Source: Stenotrophomonas aracearum (GTDB lineage: Bacteria > Pseudomonadota > Gammaproteobacteria > Xanthomonadales > Xanthomonadaceae). Taken from it: a DNA stretch of 64,000 nucleotides. The number at the start of each line of letters is the position of its first letter. The stretch's first letter is position 1. Made by a program: the position numbers and the translations under genes. The stretch is from assembly GCF_031834615.1 (NCBI RefSeq), contig NZ_CP115543.1:3297001-3361000 (forward strand), read 5' to 3'. The notes beneath the pieces are model-generated. The model ran no database searches. It saw only the letters and a program-made list of their open reading frames with translations, and had not been told where the DNA came from. Of the stretch, positions 45,778-55,099 are shown one piece after another.

Positions 45778-45787
45778 GGCCACCGCC

Positions 45788-46594
45788 ATGACGCTGCACG
45801 TTGCCAGTTTCTTCCACCCCGACAGCCACACCTTCAGCTACGTGGTGCATGACCCGGCAACGCGGCAGGCGGCGGTGATCGACCCGGTGCTGGATTACGA
45901 CCCGGACACCGATGCGCTGGGTGCCGGGCCGCTGCAGCCGCTGCTGGCGCACGTGCGCGAACAGGCACTGGACGTTCGCTGGCTGCTGGAAACCCACGCC
46001 CACGCCGACCATGTCAGCGCCGGGCGCTGGCTGAAGCAGCAGTGGCCCCAGGCGGCACTGGCAATGGGCGCGGGGATCGTGGAGGTGCAGCGTACGTTCG
46101 CGCCGCGCTATGCGCTGGACGTGCCCACCGACGGGTCGCAGTTCGATCATTTGTTCGCCGACGGCGAAACATTTGCATTGGGGGATGCTGCGGCAGAGGT
46201 CATCGCCGTTCCCGGGCATACCAGCGACAGCGTGGCCTATCGCATCGGCGATGCGCTGTTCACCGGCGATTCGCTGTTCATGCCCGACGGCGGCACCGCC
46301 CGCTGCGATTTCCCGGGCGGCGATGCCGCGCTGCTGTACCGCTCGATCCAACGGCTGCTGGCGCTGCCCGACGCCACCCGGGTGTTCATCTGCCACGACT
46401 ACGGCCCGGGTGGTCGCGCGGTGGCCAACGAGACCACCATCGGCGAACAGCGCGCCCGCAACATCCACCTGCGCGACGGGGTGAGCGAAGCGGAATTCGT
46501 TGCGACCCGGCAGGCGCGGGACGCGACGTTGCCGGAACCGAAGCTGATGCATCCCTCGGTAAAGGCGAACCTGCAGGGCGGCGCGAAACCTTGA
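45788..46594 (+). CDS. Metallo-beta-lactamase-fold hydrolase, persulfide-dioxygenase/Blh-like
   Basis: A 268-aa MBL-fold protein. Metal motifs [33 protein letters not shown] and CHDYGP are present. The sulfur-dioxygenase (ETHE1/Blh) subclass keeps [12 protein letters not shown] and such a CHDYGPGGR block, so oxidation of glutathione or coenzyme persulfides is the best guess. The C-terminus [14 protein letters not shown](Q)GG is typical for this subclass. ATG 45788 chosen for the MBL start. Probably co-transcribed with the nuclease gene. Confidence 0.86.
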   Translation: MTLHVASFFHPDSHTFSYVVHDPATRQAAVIDPVLDYDPDTDALGAGPLQPLLAHVREQALDVRWLLETHAHADHVSAGRWLKQQWPQAALAMGAGIVEVQRTFAPRYALDVPTDGSQFDHLFADGETFALGDAAAEVIAVPGHTSDSVAYRIGDALFTGDSLFMPDGGTARCDFPGGDAALLYRSIQRLLALPDATRVFICHDYGPGGRAVANETTIGEQRARNIHLRDGVSEAEFVATRQARDATLPEPKLMHPSVKANLQGGAKP

Positions 46595-46603
46595 TGGCCC
46601 GGT

Positions 46604-47158
46604 TTACCGCCGATGGACGATGTGCTCGCCTTTCACCATCTCGAAGGTGAAGGCGTAGAACAGGCTGACGGCCACCGGCTCGATGCGTTCGGCATCGCTG
46701 CAGTCGCCCGGATCGCGCGGGGTGGTACCCACAGCGAAATGACATACCGCCGCAGGCAGGTATCGCCATGCCGCCACCGCTTCCTGCGCGGCAGCCACCA
46801 ACACCTGGTTCTCCACCGCGTTGCCCGCCGCACAGTCGCTGCGTTCGGCCACGGGCGCGCTACGCTCCACCCTGCCCTCGGCATCCACCACGACCTGCAG
46901 GCACACCGTGGTCGGTGCCAGTTCCCGCCGCGGGTCGCGGTCGCCCACCACCGGGTCCGGTCCGGCGTACAGCTGCGGCATGCGATAACCCTCGCTGGGC
47001 TGCAGCGTGTACGCCTGCACGGCGCCGGCGCCACCGGCCGCGTCCATCTTCAGGCGCTGGTAGCCGACATTCTCGGCGCGGGTTTCCACCCGGGTCGCGG
47101 CCGGCTGGCTGGCGCAGCCAGCCAGCAGCAGGAGCAGGGCGCCGTAGGCCGCCCTCAC
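46604..47158 (-). CDS. Lipoprotein with TonB-C-like domain
   Basis: A 184-aa lipoprotein with lipobox LLLLLAGCASQ. The mature part has the beta-strand/helix pattern of energy-transducer C-terminal domains (CLQVVVDAEGRVERSAPV, then EAVAAWRYLPA) and four cysteines (CLQV, DCAAG, VCHF, DCSD). The GTG start overlaps the M56 stop by 4 nt (GTGA). Function unknown; part of the BlaI-M56 operon. Confidence 0.75.
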   Translation of the reverse strand: MRAAYGALLLLLAGCASQPAATRVETRAENVGYQRLKMDAAGGAGAVQAYTLQPSEGYRMPQLYAGPDPVVGDRDPRRELAPTTVCLQVVVDAEGRVERSAPVAERSDCAAGNAVENQVLVAAAQEAVAAWRYLPAAVCHFAVGTTPRDPGDCSDAERIEPVAVSLFYAFTFEMVKGEHIVHRR

Positions 47159-48399
47159 GGCGCGGGCGCCGGCTCGGGTTGGTCCAGCGCGAAGGTCAGC
47201 GGGATCTGCAGCGCGGACGCCACCGGCTTGCCATCCCTGCGCGCAGGTTCGAACGTCCACTTCTGGGCGGCGGCGATCGAGACGGCGTCGAACACCCCGG
47301 CCGGGGTGGAGCTGATGACGCTCACGCCGGAGGTACGCCCTTCGGCATCCACGTTCACGCGCAGCACGACCTTGCCGGAAATATTCTGCTCGAAGGCGCT
47401 CTTCGGGTAGGCCGGCGGCGACATCAGTTTCGCCTGGGCGCCGACGGTGGCCGCGTCTGGCGAGCTCGAACCGTCCGTCCCGGCGGCAGGTTCTGCGGTG
47501 ATGCGCGTCTGCGTGTCGGCTGCGCGCTGGCTGGCCCACGCCATCGTGCTGATGCCCACGCACAACCCCAGCACCAGCAGCTGGCCCGACCACCGCGGCA
47601 CTACATTTCGCTTGTGTTCCTTCAACATGCCTATCCGCTCCTTCAACATCGGTTGGCTGCGCCAGTGGCAGGCCATGGGCGCAACCGGGTGGACCAACTG
47701 CGCCTTGAGCAGGGCGTTGGCGTAAATCCGGCGCAGGGCCGGATGCGGGTCGACCGTGCGCGCGTCGCAGGCCAGCTCCTGGTCGAACAGGAAGCGGCGC
47801 GTCGCCCACGGCAACAACGGATGGAACCAGAACAGGCAGCGCAGCAGGGCCACTGCGGCGTTGGCCCAGTGATCGCCATGCCGGCGGTGCTGGTGTTCGT
47901 GCTGCAGGATCAGGTCGCGCTCGACGGGCGCGAAGCGCTGGTCGAAATCGGGGCCGACCACCACGCGCGGGTCGAGCAGGCCGACCAGCGCCGGCAGGCC
48001 CGGGTCGGCGCTGGCTTGCCAGCTGCCGTCGGCGCGCGGTTGCAGCGTGCCGAGGGCGCGTTCGAACCGGCGCTGGCCGCGCCATTGCGCAAGCGCTACA
48101 CATGCCGCGCCGGCGGCCCAGAGCGCGATCAACAGGGTCGGCCACAGCACCGCATCGGTGGGCACCACGGCCACGTGCAGTACCGTTCCCAGTGCGAGCA
48201 GCGGCGCGCTGTCGGTGAACGCGGGGACGGGCGAAGGCAGCAACGGCGCGATCAGCACCAGCGGCAGCAGCCACCAGCTGCGATACACCAGCGCGGCGCC
48301 GCCGAGTCGCTGCAGCAGTGGCCGCACCGCGCCCAGCAGCAGCACCGCCAACGTGGCCCAACCGCTGGCCTGGAGCAGTCCGTGCAGCATGTCAGTCAT
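47155..48399 (-). CDS. M56-family (BlaR1-type) membrane metallopeptidase with TonB-C tail
   Basis: A 414-aa membrane protease. Four N-terminal membrane segments surround the cytoplasmic zinc site HEHQHRRHGDHWANAA plus FDQELACDARTV (HExxH-class motif in the form HEHQH). The periplasmic C-terminus is a TonB-C-like domain (PPAYPKSAFEQNISGKVVLRVNVDAEGR ... AAQKWTFEPARRDGKPV in outline) instead of a penicillin-binding domain, so it is not a beta-lactam sensor of the BlaR1 kind. Expected to cut the BlaI-type repressor encoded just upstream. Overlaps blaI by 8 nt. Confidence 0.87.
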   Translation of the reverse strand: MTDMLHGLLQASGWATLAVLLLGAVRPLLQRLGGAALVYRSWWLLPLVLIAPLLPSPVPAFTDSAPLLALGTVLHVAVVPTDAVLWPTLLIALWAAGAACVALAQWRGQRRFERALGTLQPRADGSWQASADPGLPALVGLLDPRVVVGPDFDQRFAPVERDLILQHEHQHRRHGDHWANAAVALLRCLFWFHPLLPWATRRFLFDQELACDARTVDPHPALRRIYANALLKAQLVHPVAPMACHWRSQPMLKERIGMLKEHKRNVVPRWSGQLLVLGLCVGISTMAWASQRAADTQTRITAEPAAGTDGSSSPDAATVGAQAKLMSPPAYPKSAFEQNISGKVVLRVNVDAEGRTSGVSVISSTPAGVFDAVSIAAAQKWTFEPARRDGKPVASALQIPLTFALDQPEPAPAP

Positions 48400-48760
48400 G
48401 GTCGAGCTCCTGGATCAGCTTCTTGAGCTCGGCGATGTCCTGCGCGCTGAGTTCGCCACGCTGGCTGAAATGCGCCACCAGCGGGGCGACCCGGCCGGCG
48501 AACAGTTTGTCGAGCAGGCCGCTGCTCTGTTCGGCCACCCAGGCCTGGCGCTGCAGCACCGGCGAGTAGAGATAGCGCCGCCCGTCCCGGCTGGCGCTGA
48601 TGGCGCCCTTGGTGAGCAGGCGATTGAGCAGGGTCTTGATGGTGGGTTCGGCCCAGTCGCGGTCGGCCAGGGCGGTAACCACGTCGTCGGCGCCCAGCGG
48701 GTGCCGGTTCCAGAGCACTTCCATGACAACGGCCTCGGCTTCGCTGATCTGGCTCATCAT
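48392..48760 (-). CDS. blaI: BlaI/MecI/CopY-family transcriptional repressor
   Basis: A 122-aa winged-helix repressor. ISEAEAVVMEVLWNRHPLGADDVVTAL and WAEPTIKTLLNRLLTKGAISASRDGRRYLYSPVL are the family DNA-binding signature; the C-terminal helices (ELSAQDIAELKKLIQELD) dimerise. Repression would be lifted when the M56 protease cuts it. The start codon abuts an operator (48761-48772). Confidence 0.93.
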   Translation of the reverse strand: MMSQISEAEAVVMEVLWNRHPLGADDVVTALADRDWAEPTIKTLLNRLLTKGAISASRDGRRYLYSPVLQRQAWVAEQSSGLLDKLFAGRVAPLVAHFSQRGELSAQDIAELKKLIQELDHD

Positions 48761-48798
48761 TTACATCCGTAATCGACGGACCGATTACGCGCGTAATC
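48761..48798 (-). promoter_or_regulatory. Twin BlaI-type operators
   Basis: Two TTAC-N4-GTAA elements: TTACATCCGTAA (48761-48772) and the perfect 16-bp palindrome GATTACGCGCGTAATC (48783-48798), with centres 24 bp apart. They lie directly before the blaI ATG, where binding would block both initiation and ribosome access. Confidence 0.75.
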
Positions 48799-48882
48799 CA
48801 ACCCGGTGTCAAGCCCCCGTGTCGAGAGCCGTTCAAACCGGAAATGCTGTAATGCCCGAAAGCCTTTGCAGGAACGCACCGC

Positions 48883-50835
48883 ATGACCGAGCACCTCACC
48901 GACCTGGACGCCGCCACCGACTGGTTGCTGCAGCGCGTGGAGGGGCCGCTGCGCATCGGTGCGCCGCTGGCACTGGGCAAGCCGCACCGGCTGCTCAACG
49001 CGCTGTATGCGCGGGTGGAGAACGATCCGTCGCGGCCGCTGCAGATCTACACGGCGCTGTCGTTGAACCCGCCCAAGCCGGGCGGCAACGGCTTGGAGGC
49101 GCGCTTCATGGGGCCGTTCGCGGCGCGCCACTTCGGCGAGGATTTCCCGCGCCTGGCCTACGCCGATGCGATGCTGCGCGACCGTTTGCCGGCGCATGTG
49201 CAGGTGGAGGAGTTCTACATGCAGTCGGGGGCGCTGCTGAATTCGTCGCAGGCGCAGCGCGGCTATACAAGCTTGAATTACACGCATGCGGCGGACGCGG
49301 TGGCGCAGCGCGCGCCGCACGCGATCGTGCAGAAGGTGGCGATGCGTCCGGACGACCGGAGGCTGTCGCTGTCGTGCAACAACGACATCACGCAGGACAC
49401 GATCGAGGCGATGCTGGCGCGCGGGTTGCCGCGTCCGCTGTTGATCGCGGAGATCGATCCGCAGCTGCCCTACCTGGGCGGCACGGCGACGGTGGATGTG
49501 TCGTTCTTCGATCTGGTGATCACGCCGCCGGCACCGTACCCGGCGCTGTTCGGGCTGCCGCGCCAGCCGGTGAGCGATGCGGACTATGCGATCGGGCTGT
49601 ATGCGAGCGCGCTGGTCCGCGACGGTGGCACGCTGCAAATCGGGATCGGGACGCTGGCCGATGCGATCAGCCATGCGCTGGTGCTGCGCCATACGGACAA
49701 TGCGCGCTACCGGCAGATCCTGCATGCGTTGGATCCGACGTTGGCGAGCAATCCGACGGTGCTGGAATGCGGTGGGCTGGAGCCGTTCGAGGTAGGTCTG
49801 TACGGCTGCAGCGAGATGCTCAACGAGGGCTTCCGGCGGCTGGTGCAGACGGGAGTGATCCGGCGCAAGGTGCACGACGACTTGGCACTGATGGAGCGGA
49901 TCGAAAGCGGCAGCACGCTGACCATCGACCACGCGACGCTGGAGGCGGAAGGCGAGTACCTGCATGGGGCGTTCTACCTGGGTTCGCCGGAGTTCTACGA
50001 GTGGCTGCGCGAGCTGCCGGAAGAGGAGTCGCGGGCGATCGGGATGCGCCGGATCAGCGAGATCAACCAGCTGTACGGCGGCAACGAGGCGCTGGAACGG
50101 CTGCAACGACGGCATGCGCGCTTCTTCAATTCCTGCATGATGGCAACGGCGCTGGGTGCGGCGGTGTCGGACGCGCTGGAGGACGGCCGCGTGGTGTCGG
50201 GCGTGGGCGGGCAGTACAACTTCGTGGCGATGGCGCATGCGCTGCCGGAGGCACGCAGTGCGCTGATGTTCCGCGCGGTGCGCGAGGACAAGGGCGGACT
50301 GCAGTCGAATGTTCGCTGGAATTACGGGCACACGACGATTCCGCGCCATCTGCGCGACCTCTACATCAACGAGTACGGCATCGCGGATCTGCGCAACCTG
50401 ACCGACGAGGATTGCGTGATCGGGATGGCGTCGATTACGGATGCGGGTTTCCAGGCGGGGTTGCTGCAGACGGCGAAGGCGTCGAAGAAGCTGGCCGGTG
50501 ATTTTGTCGCGCCGGAACATTGGGCGCGCCGCAATACACAGGCCGCCGTAAGCGCGGCGCTGGCGCCGTTCCGGCAGTCGGGCGCCCTGCCCGACTACCC
50601 ACTGGGCAGCGATTTCACCGAGGTGGAGCAGCACCTGGTGAAGGCGTTGGGGTGGTTGAAGCAGAACACGCAGACACGGAGTGCGAAAATGCGCACGGTA
50701 CTGGCGGCGCTGACCCAGCCGGCTGGCGATGGCGACGTGGTGTACCTGCAGCGGATGGGCTTGGATGCGCCCTCCAGCATTGGCGAGAAGCTGGAAGCAC
50801 GGTTGGTGCGGTTGGGGTTGGCGCGTACGGCGTAA
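48883..50835 (+). CDS. Acetyl-CoA hydrolase/transferase family protein
   Basis: A 650-aa CoA-transferase-fold protein. It carries the family blocks LNALYARVENDPSRP, IGIGTLADAISHALVLRH, GLYGCSEMLNEGFRRL, GGQYNFVAMAHALPEARSALMFRAVRE and YGIADLRNLTDEDCVIGMASI, where the acyl-binding glutamate is expected. It is over 100 residues longer than typical acetyl-CoA hydrolases, mainly at the C-terminus. Substrate not determined. AGGAA precedes ATG 48883. Divergent from blaI across the operator region, so the repressor could also touch it. Confidence 0.9.
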   Translation: MTEHLTDLDAATDWLLQRVEGPLRIGAPLALGKPHRLLNALYARVENDPSRPLQIYTALSLNPPKPGGNGLEARFMGPFAARHFGEDFPRLAYADAMLRDRLPAHVQVEEFYMQSGALLNSSQAQRGYTSLNYTHAADAVAQRAPHAIVQKVAMRPDDRRLSLSCNNDITQDTIEAMLARGLPRPLLIAEIDPQLPYLGGTATVDVSFFDLVITPPAPYPALFGLPRQPVSDADYAIGLYASALVRDGGTLQIGIGTLADAISHALVLRHTDNARYRQILHALDPTLASNPTVLECGGLEPFEVGLYGCSEMLNEGFRRLVQTGVIRRKVHDDLALMERIESGSTLTIDHATLEAEGEYLHGAFYLGSPEFYEWLRELPEEESRAIGMRRISEINQLYGGNEALERLQRRHARFFNSCMMATALGAAVSDALEDGRVVSGVGGQYNFVAMAHALPEARSALMFRAVREDKGGLQSNVRWNYGHTTIPRHLRDLYINEYGIADLRNLTDEDCVIGMASITDAGFQAGLLQTAKASKKLAGDFVAPEHWARRNTQAAVSAALAPFRQSGALPDYPLGSDFTEVEQHLVKALGWLKQNTQTRSAKMRTVLAALTQPAGDGDVVYLQRMGLDAPSSIGEKLEARLVRLGLARTA

Positions 50836-50861
50836 AGCGTGCGACCCATTGAATCGTGCAC

Positions 50862-51557
50862 GGGTAGTGCCGGCCGCCGGCCGGCTCCACGGATTGCATG
50901 CAATCTCGTAGAGCTGGGCTCTGCCCAGCTGCTGTTGGATTCAGGCGAACAGCTGCAGTGTGCACCGTTTCCCTGGCTTGGGCCGCCCGGTGCCGGTTTG
51001 CGGGGTCGCCGCAAGTACGTCCGTGTAGGCTACGCGGACGCCATCCATGGCGACGAGTCCCCCGCAAACCGACCCCGGTCGACCCTTTGACAGTTGGCCG
51101 ATGGCCACGGGAAACGCCGATGTCGGCCTTCGGCCGACATGGGGTTTCGTTCGATTTCCATGCGTTACCGGACGCGGGCGATTTCACGGCGGTTGTTTGG
51201 GAACCAACCCTACCGGAGCGTGCCCCGCCTCGTAGTGACATGCCATGCGTGTCCCCCGTAAACCGTCAAAGCACGCATTCGTGTCGACCATCGGTCGGCA
51301 CACCGGCTTTTCCTGTGGCCTCCGAGGCACTGTCGGAGGGTCGGCGGGGGTGGGTTTGAGGGGGCACGAGCCGCATGGATGCGGCGATGAGCCTACATGG
51401 ATGTATTTACGGCGTCCCCCACAAACCCGCACCCGACGGCCCTGACCAGGGAAACCTCGCAACCCACGGCTGTTCGCCCGAATCCAACAGCAGCTGGGCA
51501 GAGCCCAGCTCTACGGATCGCATGCAATCGGGGGAGCCGGCCGGCGGCCGGCACTAC
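50862..51557. repeat. 700-bp composite palindrome built of SMAG hairpins and a second repeat family
   Basis: Left arm (50862 to about 51130) and right arm (51557 back to about 51290) are inverted copies. Each arm reads, from outside in: GTAG hairpin (GCCGGCC-GCC-GGCCGGC), GATTGCATGC(A/G)ATC, GTAG hairpin (GCTGGGC-TCT-GCCCAGC), TGCTGTTGGATTC(A/G)GGCGAACAGC, GTTTCCCTGG, GGTTTG(C/T)GGGG...CGCCG, GTAGGCT, CATCCATG(G/C), a CCCC(G/T)CAAACC tail and CGACCCT. Only the central 150-160 bp is single copy. Hence two copies of a roughly 260-bp repeat element in inverted orientation. SMAG copies: 50862-50883 and 50906-50927 (plus), 51493-51514 and 51536-51557 (minus). Confidence 0.85.
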
Positions 51558-51566
51558 CGCAAATAC

Positions 51567-51603
51567 CAAAAAAAACGGCGCTTCCGTTTCGGGAAGCGCC
51601 GTT
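51567..51603 (-). terminator. Intrinsic terminator of transketolase gene
   Basis: Perfect 12-bp stem AACGGCGCTTCC/GGAAGCGCCGTT (51574-51585 with 51592-51603), followed on the minus strand by a run of eight or more T. Confidence 0.93.
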
Positions 51604-51627
51604 GCCTTTCGCGTCAGTGACGAACGC

Positions 51628-53637
51628 TTAGTTCGCCAGCTGGGCCTTGGCTGCCGCCACCACGTGCTCGGCGGTGATGCCGAAGTGCTTGTACAGCGCG
51701 TCGGCCGGGGCCGAGGCGCCGAAGGTGTCGATGCCTACCACGGCGCCGTCCAGGCCCACGTACTGGCGCCAGAAGCCGGTGACGCCGGCTTCCACCGCCA
51801 CGCGGTTGCGGATCGCGTTCGGCAGCACCGACTCACGGTAGCCCGCGTCCTGGCGCTCGAACACGTCGGTGGACGGCATCGAGACCACCCGGGTCTTGAT
51901 CCCGGCTGCGTCGAGTTCCGCCTTGGCCGTCATCGCCAGGCCCACTTCCGAACCGGTGCCGATCAGGATCACGTCCGGCACGCCGCCTTCCGCCTCGGCC
52001 AGCACGTAACCACCGCGCGCGATCTGCGCCACCTGCTCGGTGCTGCGCTGCTGGTGCGGCAGGTTCTGACGGCTGAACACCAGGCAGCTCGGGCCGTCCT
52101 GGCGGGTGATCGCCGCCTTCCAGCTCACTGCCGACTCCACCGCATCGCACGGACGCCACACATCGTTGTTCGGGATGTAACGCAGCGACGCCAGGTGCTC
52201 CACCGGCTGGTGGGTCGGACCGTCTTCGCCCAGGCCGATCGAATCGTGCGTGTACACGTGGATCGCATGCGCCGGGATCAGCGCGCTCATGCGCACGCCG
52301 TTGCGCGCGTAATCGCTGAACACCAGGAAGGTCGCATCGAACGGAATGAAACCGCCGTGCAGCGCCAGGCCGTTGGCAATGGCGGTCATGCCGAACTCGC
52401 GCACCCCGTAGTACACATAGTTCGCGTTCGGATCATCCGTCGCGACCGACTTGCTCGCCTTCCACAGCGTCAGGTTCGAGTGCGCCAGATCGGCCGAACC
52501 GCCGACCAGTTCCGGCAGCAGCGGCGCGAACGCCTCGATGGCCAGCTGCGACGCCTTGCGCGACGCAATGGTCTGGCCTTCAGCCTGCACCTGCGCGATG
52601 TACGCGTCTGCCTTGGCCACGAAATCGGCCGGCAGCTCACTGTTCGAACGACGGGTCAGCTCTTCGGCTTCGGCCGGGAACTGCGCCGCGTACTTGTCGA
52701 ACTGCTGCTCCCACTCCGCCTGGCGCAGCGTGCCGGTGCTGCCCGCACGCCAGCCCGCGTAGATCTCTTCCGGGATCTCGAACGGACCGTAGTTCCAGCC
52801 CAGCTGCTTGCGGGTCGCTTCCAGCTCGTCCTTGCCCAGCGGCGCGCCGTGGCTCGATTCCTTGCCCGCCTTGCCCGGCGAACCGAAACCAATGGTGGTG
52901 CGGCAGCAGATCAGGGTCGGCTTGTCCGACTGCGACAGCGCGCTTTCGATCGCCGCCTTGATGCTGTCCGGGTCGTGGCCATCGACGCCGCGCACCACGT
53001 TCCAGCCATAGGCCTCGAAACGCTCGGGGGTGTTGTCGGTGAACCAGCCTTCGGTGTTGCCGTCGATCGAGATGTGGTTGTCGTCCCAGAAGCAGACCAG
53101 CTTGTCCAGGCCCCAGGTGCCGGCCAGCGACGCCGCTTCATGCGACACGCCTTCCATCAGGCAGCCGTCGCCCAGGAACACCCAGGTGCGGTGGTCCACG
53201 ATCTCGTGTTCCGGACGGTTGTAGCGCTGCGCCAGCAGCTTCTCTGCCAGCGCGAACCCCACCGCGTTGGCCAGGCCCTGGCCGAGCGGACCGGTGGTGG
53301 TCTCCACCCCGGGGGTTTCGTGGTGTTCCGGGTGGCCGGCGGTCTTGCTGCCGAGCTGGCGGAACTGCTTGAGCTGCTCGATCGGCAGGTCGTAGCCGCT
53401 CAGGTGCAGCAGTGCGTACTGCAGCATCGAGCCGTGGCCGTTTGACAGCACGAAGCGGTCGCGGTTGAACCACTTCGGGTTGTTCGGGTTGTGACGGAGA
53501 TAGTCGTTCCAGAGGACTTCCGCGATGTCCGCCATGCCCATCGGCATGCCGGGGTGACCGGACTTGGCGGTTTCGACCGCATCAGCGGCAAGGAAGCGGA
53601 TGGCGTTGGCCAACTGGCGGCGGGTGGGCTGCGTCAT
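51628..53637 (-). CDS. tkt: Transketolase
   Basis: A 669-aa thiamine-diphosphate enzyme of the pentose phosphate pathway, moving two-carbon ketol units. ThDP-binding [18 protein letters not shown]...[11 protein letters not shown]-terminal [32 protein letters not shown]; pyrimidine-domain [21 protein letters not shown] and [23 protein letters not shown]. Length is standard. It is separated from the glycolytic block but metabolically linked to it, and depends on thiamine (thiS/thiG in this window). Confidence 0.97.
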   Translation of the reverse strand: MTQPTRRQLANAIRFLAADAVETAKSGHPGMPMGMADIAEVLWNDYLRHNPNNPKWFNRDRFVLSNGHGSMLQYALLHLSGYDLPIEQLKQFRQLGSKTAGHPEHHETPGVETTTGPLGQGLANAVGFALAEKLLAQRYNRPEHEIVDHRTWVFLGDGCLMEGVSHEAASLAGTWGLDKLVCFWDDNHISIDGNTEGWFTDNTPERFEAYGWNVVRGVDGHDPDSIKAAIESALSQSDKPTLICCRTTIGFGSPGKAGKESSHGAPLGKDELEATRKQLGWNYGPFEIPEEIYAGWRAGSTGTLRQAEWEQQFDKYAAQFPAEAEELTRRSNSELPADFVAKADAYIAQVQAEGQTIASRKASQLAIEAFAPLLPELVGGSADLAHSNLTLWKASKSVATDDPNANYVYYGVREFGMTAIANGLALHGGFIPFDATFLVFSDYARNGVRMSALIPAHAIHVYTHDSIGLGEDGPTHQPVEHLASLRYIPNNDVWRPCDAVESAVSWKAAITRQDGPSCLVFSRQNLPHQQRSTEQVAQIARGGYVLAEAEGGVPDVILIGTGSEVGLAMTAKAELDAAGIKTRVVSMPSTDVFERQDAGYRESVLPNAIRNRVAVEAGVTGFWRQYVGLDGAVVGIDTFGASAPADALYKHFGITAEHVVAAAKAQLAN

Positions 53638-53715
53638 GATTCAGGGGTGTCGGGAGGCGGCCGCGAAGCTGCGGGCCGCCCATTGTCCCATAGTCCACCC
53701 GCCGGGTCAGGCGGG

Positions 53716-55038
53716 TCAGGCGTGTGAAGACGTCCCCGGCACCGGGCTTTCTTCAGTTTCGCCCTTGGCCACCAGCGTGGTCAGGGCCAGGTCGCCGGTG
53801 ACGTTCAGCGCGGTGCGGCACATGTCCAGGAAGTGGTTCACGCCCAGGATCAGGCCGATGCCCATCGGGTCCACGCCGACCATGGCGCAGATCATCGCCA
53901 CCACCGGCAGCGAACCGGACGGCACGCCGGCCGTGCCGATGCCGCCCAGGATGCAGACCACCATCACCATCAACTGCTGGGTGATGCTCAGGTCCACGCC
54001 GAAGAACTGGGCCAGGAAGATCACCGTCACGCCTTCGAACAGCGCGGTGCCGTTCTGGTTGGCGGTGGCGCCCACGGTCAGCACGAAGCGCGAGACCTTC
54101 TGCGGCAGGCCCATCTGGTCAGCCACGCGCAGCGCGGTCGGCAGGGTGGCATTGCTGGAGGCGGTGGAGAACGCCATCACCGTTGCTTCCTGGGTGTCGC
54201 GGAAGAACGCGATCGGCGAACGGCCCGACAGCCACACGGCCACGCCGTAGCTCACCACCATGTGCAGGCCCAGCGCCAGCACCACCACGCCTACGTACGC
54301 GCCCAGGCGGATCAGCAGGTCGAAGCCGAAGATCGCCGCCAGGTTGAACATGAAGCAGGCCACCGCGTACGGCGCCAAGCGGATCACCAGGTTGATCAGG
54401 GTCATCGAGACCTCGAACACGCCTTCGATCACCTTGCGCAGCGGCGCGGTCTTTTCGTCCGGGGACAGCACCATGCCGATGCCGAACATCAGCGCGAAGA
54501 ACATCAGCGACAGGATCGCGCCATTGCTCGACGCCGCCGCCAGCACGTTGCTCGGCACGATCGACAGCAGCATGTCCATGCCCTTGGGCTGCTCGCCGAT
54601 GTTGGCCACGATCTCGCGGCTGCGCTCGACGTTTTCATGCAGCAGCTGCTGGGCCATGGCCGGGTCCACGCCCACGCCCGGCTTGAGCAGGTTGACCAGC
54701 ACCAGGCCCAGGCCGACCGCCACGCCCGAGAGCAGCACGGTGTAGGCCAGGGTCTTCCAGCCGATCCGGCCGAGCGAACGGATGTCGCCCATTTCCGACA
54801 CGCCCATCACCAGCGCCGAGAAGATCAGCGGCACGATCAGCATGAAGATCAGGTTGAGGAACAGGCCCGACAGCGGCGTGGTCACGTAGGTCATGACCGC
54901 GCGCGCAGCGTCGGGCAGCCACGGAATGCCGCCGCCAATGGCGTGCACGATCAGCCCAAGCACCAGGCCAAGCCCGAAGCCGATACCCATTTTCCAGTGC
55001 AGTGGCAGCTTCTGCCGGGGTGTTGCGGCGTCGGTCAT
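53716..55038 (-). CDS. Dicarboxylate/amino acid:cation symporter (DAACS, GltP/DctA family)
   Basis: A 440-aa membrane symporter for C4-dicarboxylates or glutamate/aspartate. Family motifs: [35 protein letters not shown] (serine-rich re-entrant loop), [34 protein letters not shown] and [21 protein letters not shown]. Substrate is uncertain; the ASSNATLP loop favours glutamate/serine-type rather than strict C4-dicarboxylate carriers. ATG at 55038; the long upstream frame is a shadow into batD. Confidence 0.92.
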   Translation of the reverse strand: MTDAATPRQKLPLHWKMGIGFGLGLVLGLIVHAIGGGIPWLPDAARAVMTYVTTPLSGLFLNLIFMLIVPLIFSALVMGVSEMGDIRSLGRIGWKTLAYTVLLSGVAVGLGLVLVNLLKPGVGVDPAMAQQLLHENVERSREIVANIGEQPKGMDMLLSIVPSNVLAAASSNGAILSLMFFALMFGIGMVLSPDEKTAPLRKVIEGVFEVSMTLINLVIRLAPYAVACFMFNLAAIFGFDLLIRLGAYVGVVVLALGLHMVVSYGVAVWLSGRSPIAFFRDTQEATVMAFSTASSNATLPTALRVADQMGLPQKVSRFVLTVGATANQNGTALFEGVTVIFLAQFFGVDLSITQQLMVMVVCILGGIGTAGVPSGSLPVVAMICAMVGVDPMGIGLILGVNHFLDMCRTALNVTGDLALTTLVAKGETEESPVPGTSSHA

Positions 55039-55099
55039 CGGAGCGGCATTCCTTGAAGATAAGTAAAAGAGCTTAGCAAAGCCGGCCATCCCGCCCGCT

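Larger units (their letters stand above)
50836..51627. other. Gene-free 792-bp region holding a composite palindrome
   Basis: Between the acetyl-CoA hydrolase gene and tkt there is no credible gene: the short open frames run through repeats on both strands. The region is almost entirely a large imperfect palindrome (50862-51557), then the tkt terminator (51567-51603). Confidence 0.75.

Noticed and set aside
48392..48760. BlaI/BlaR1 pair as a beta-lactam resistance switch
   Set aside because: The M56 protease lacks a penicillin-binding domain and no beta-lactamase is adjacent.
50836..51627. Several 60-150-codon open frames on both strands of the palindrome
   Set aside because: They follow repeat arms in both orientations; symmetrical sequence gives symmetrical frames, and none has a start signal or recognisable domain.
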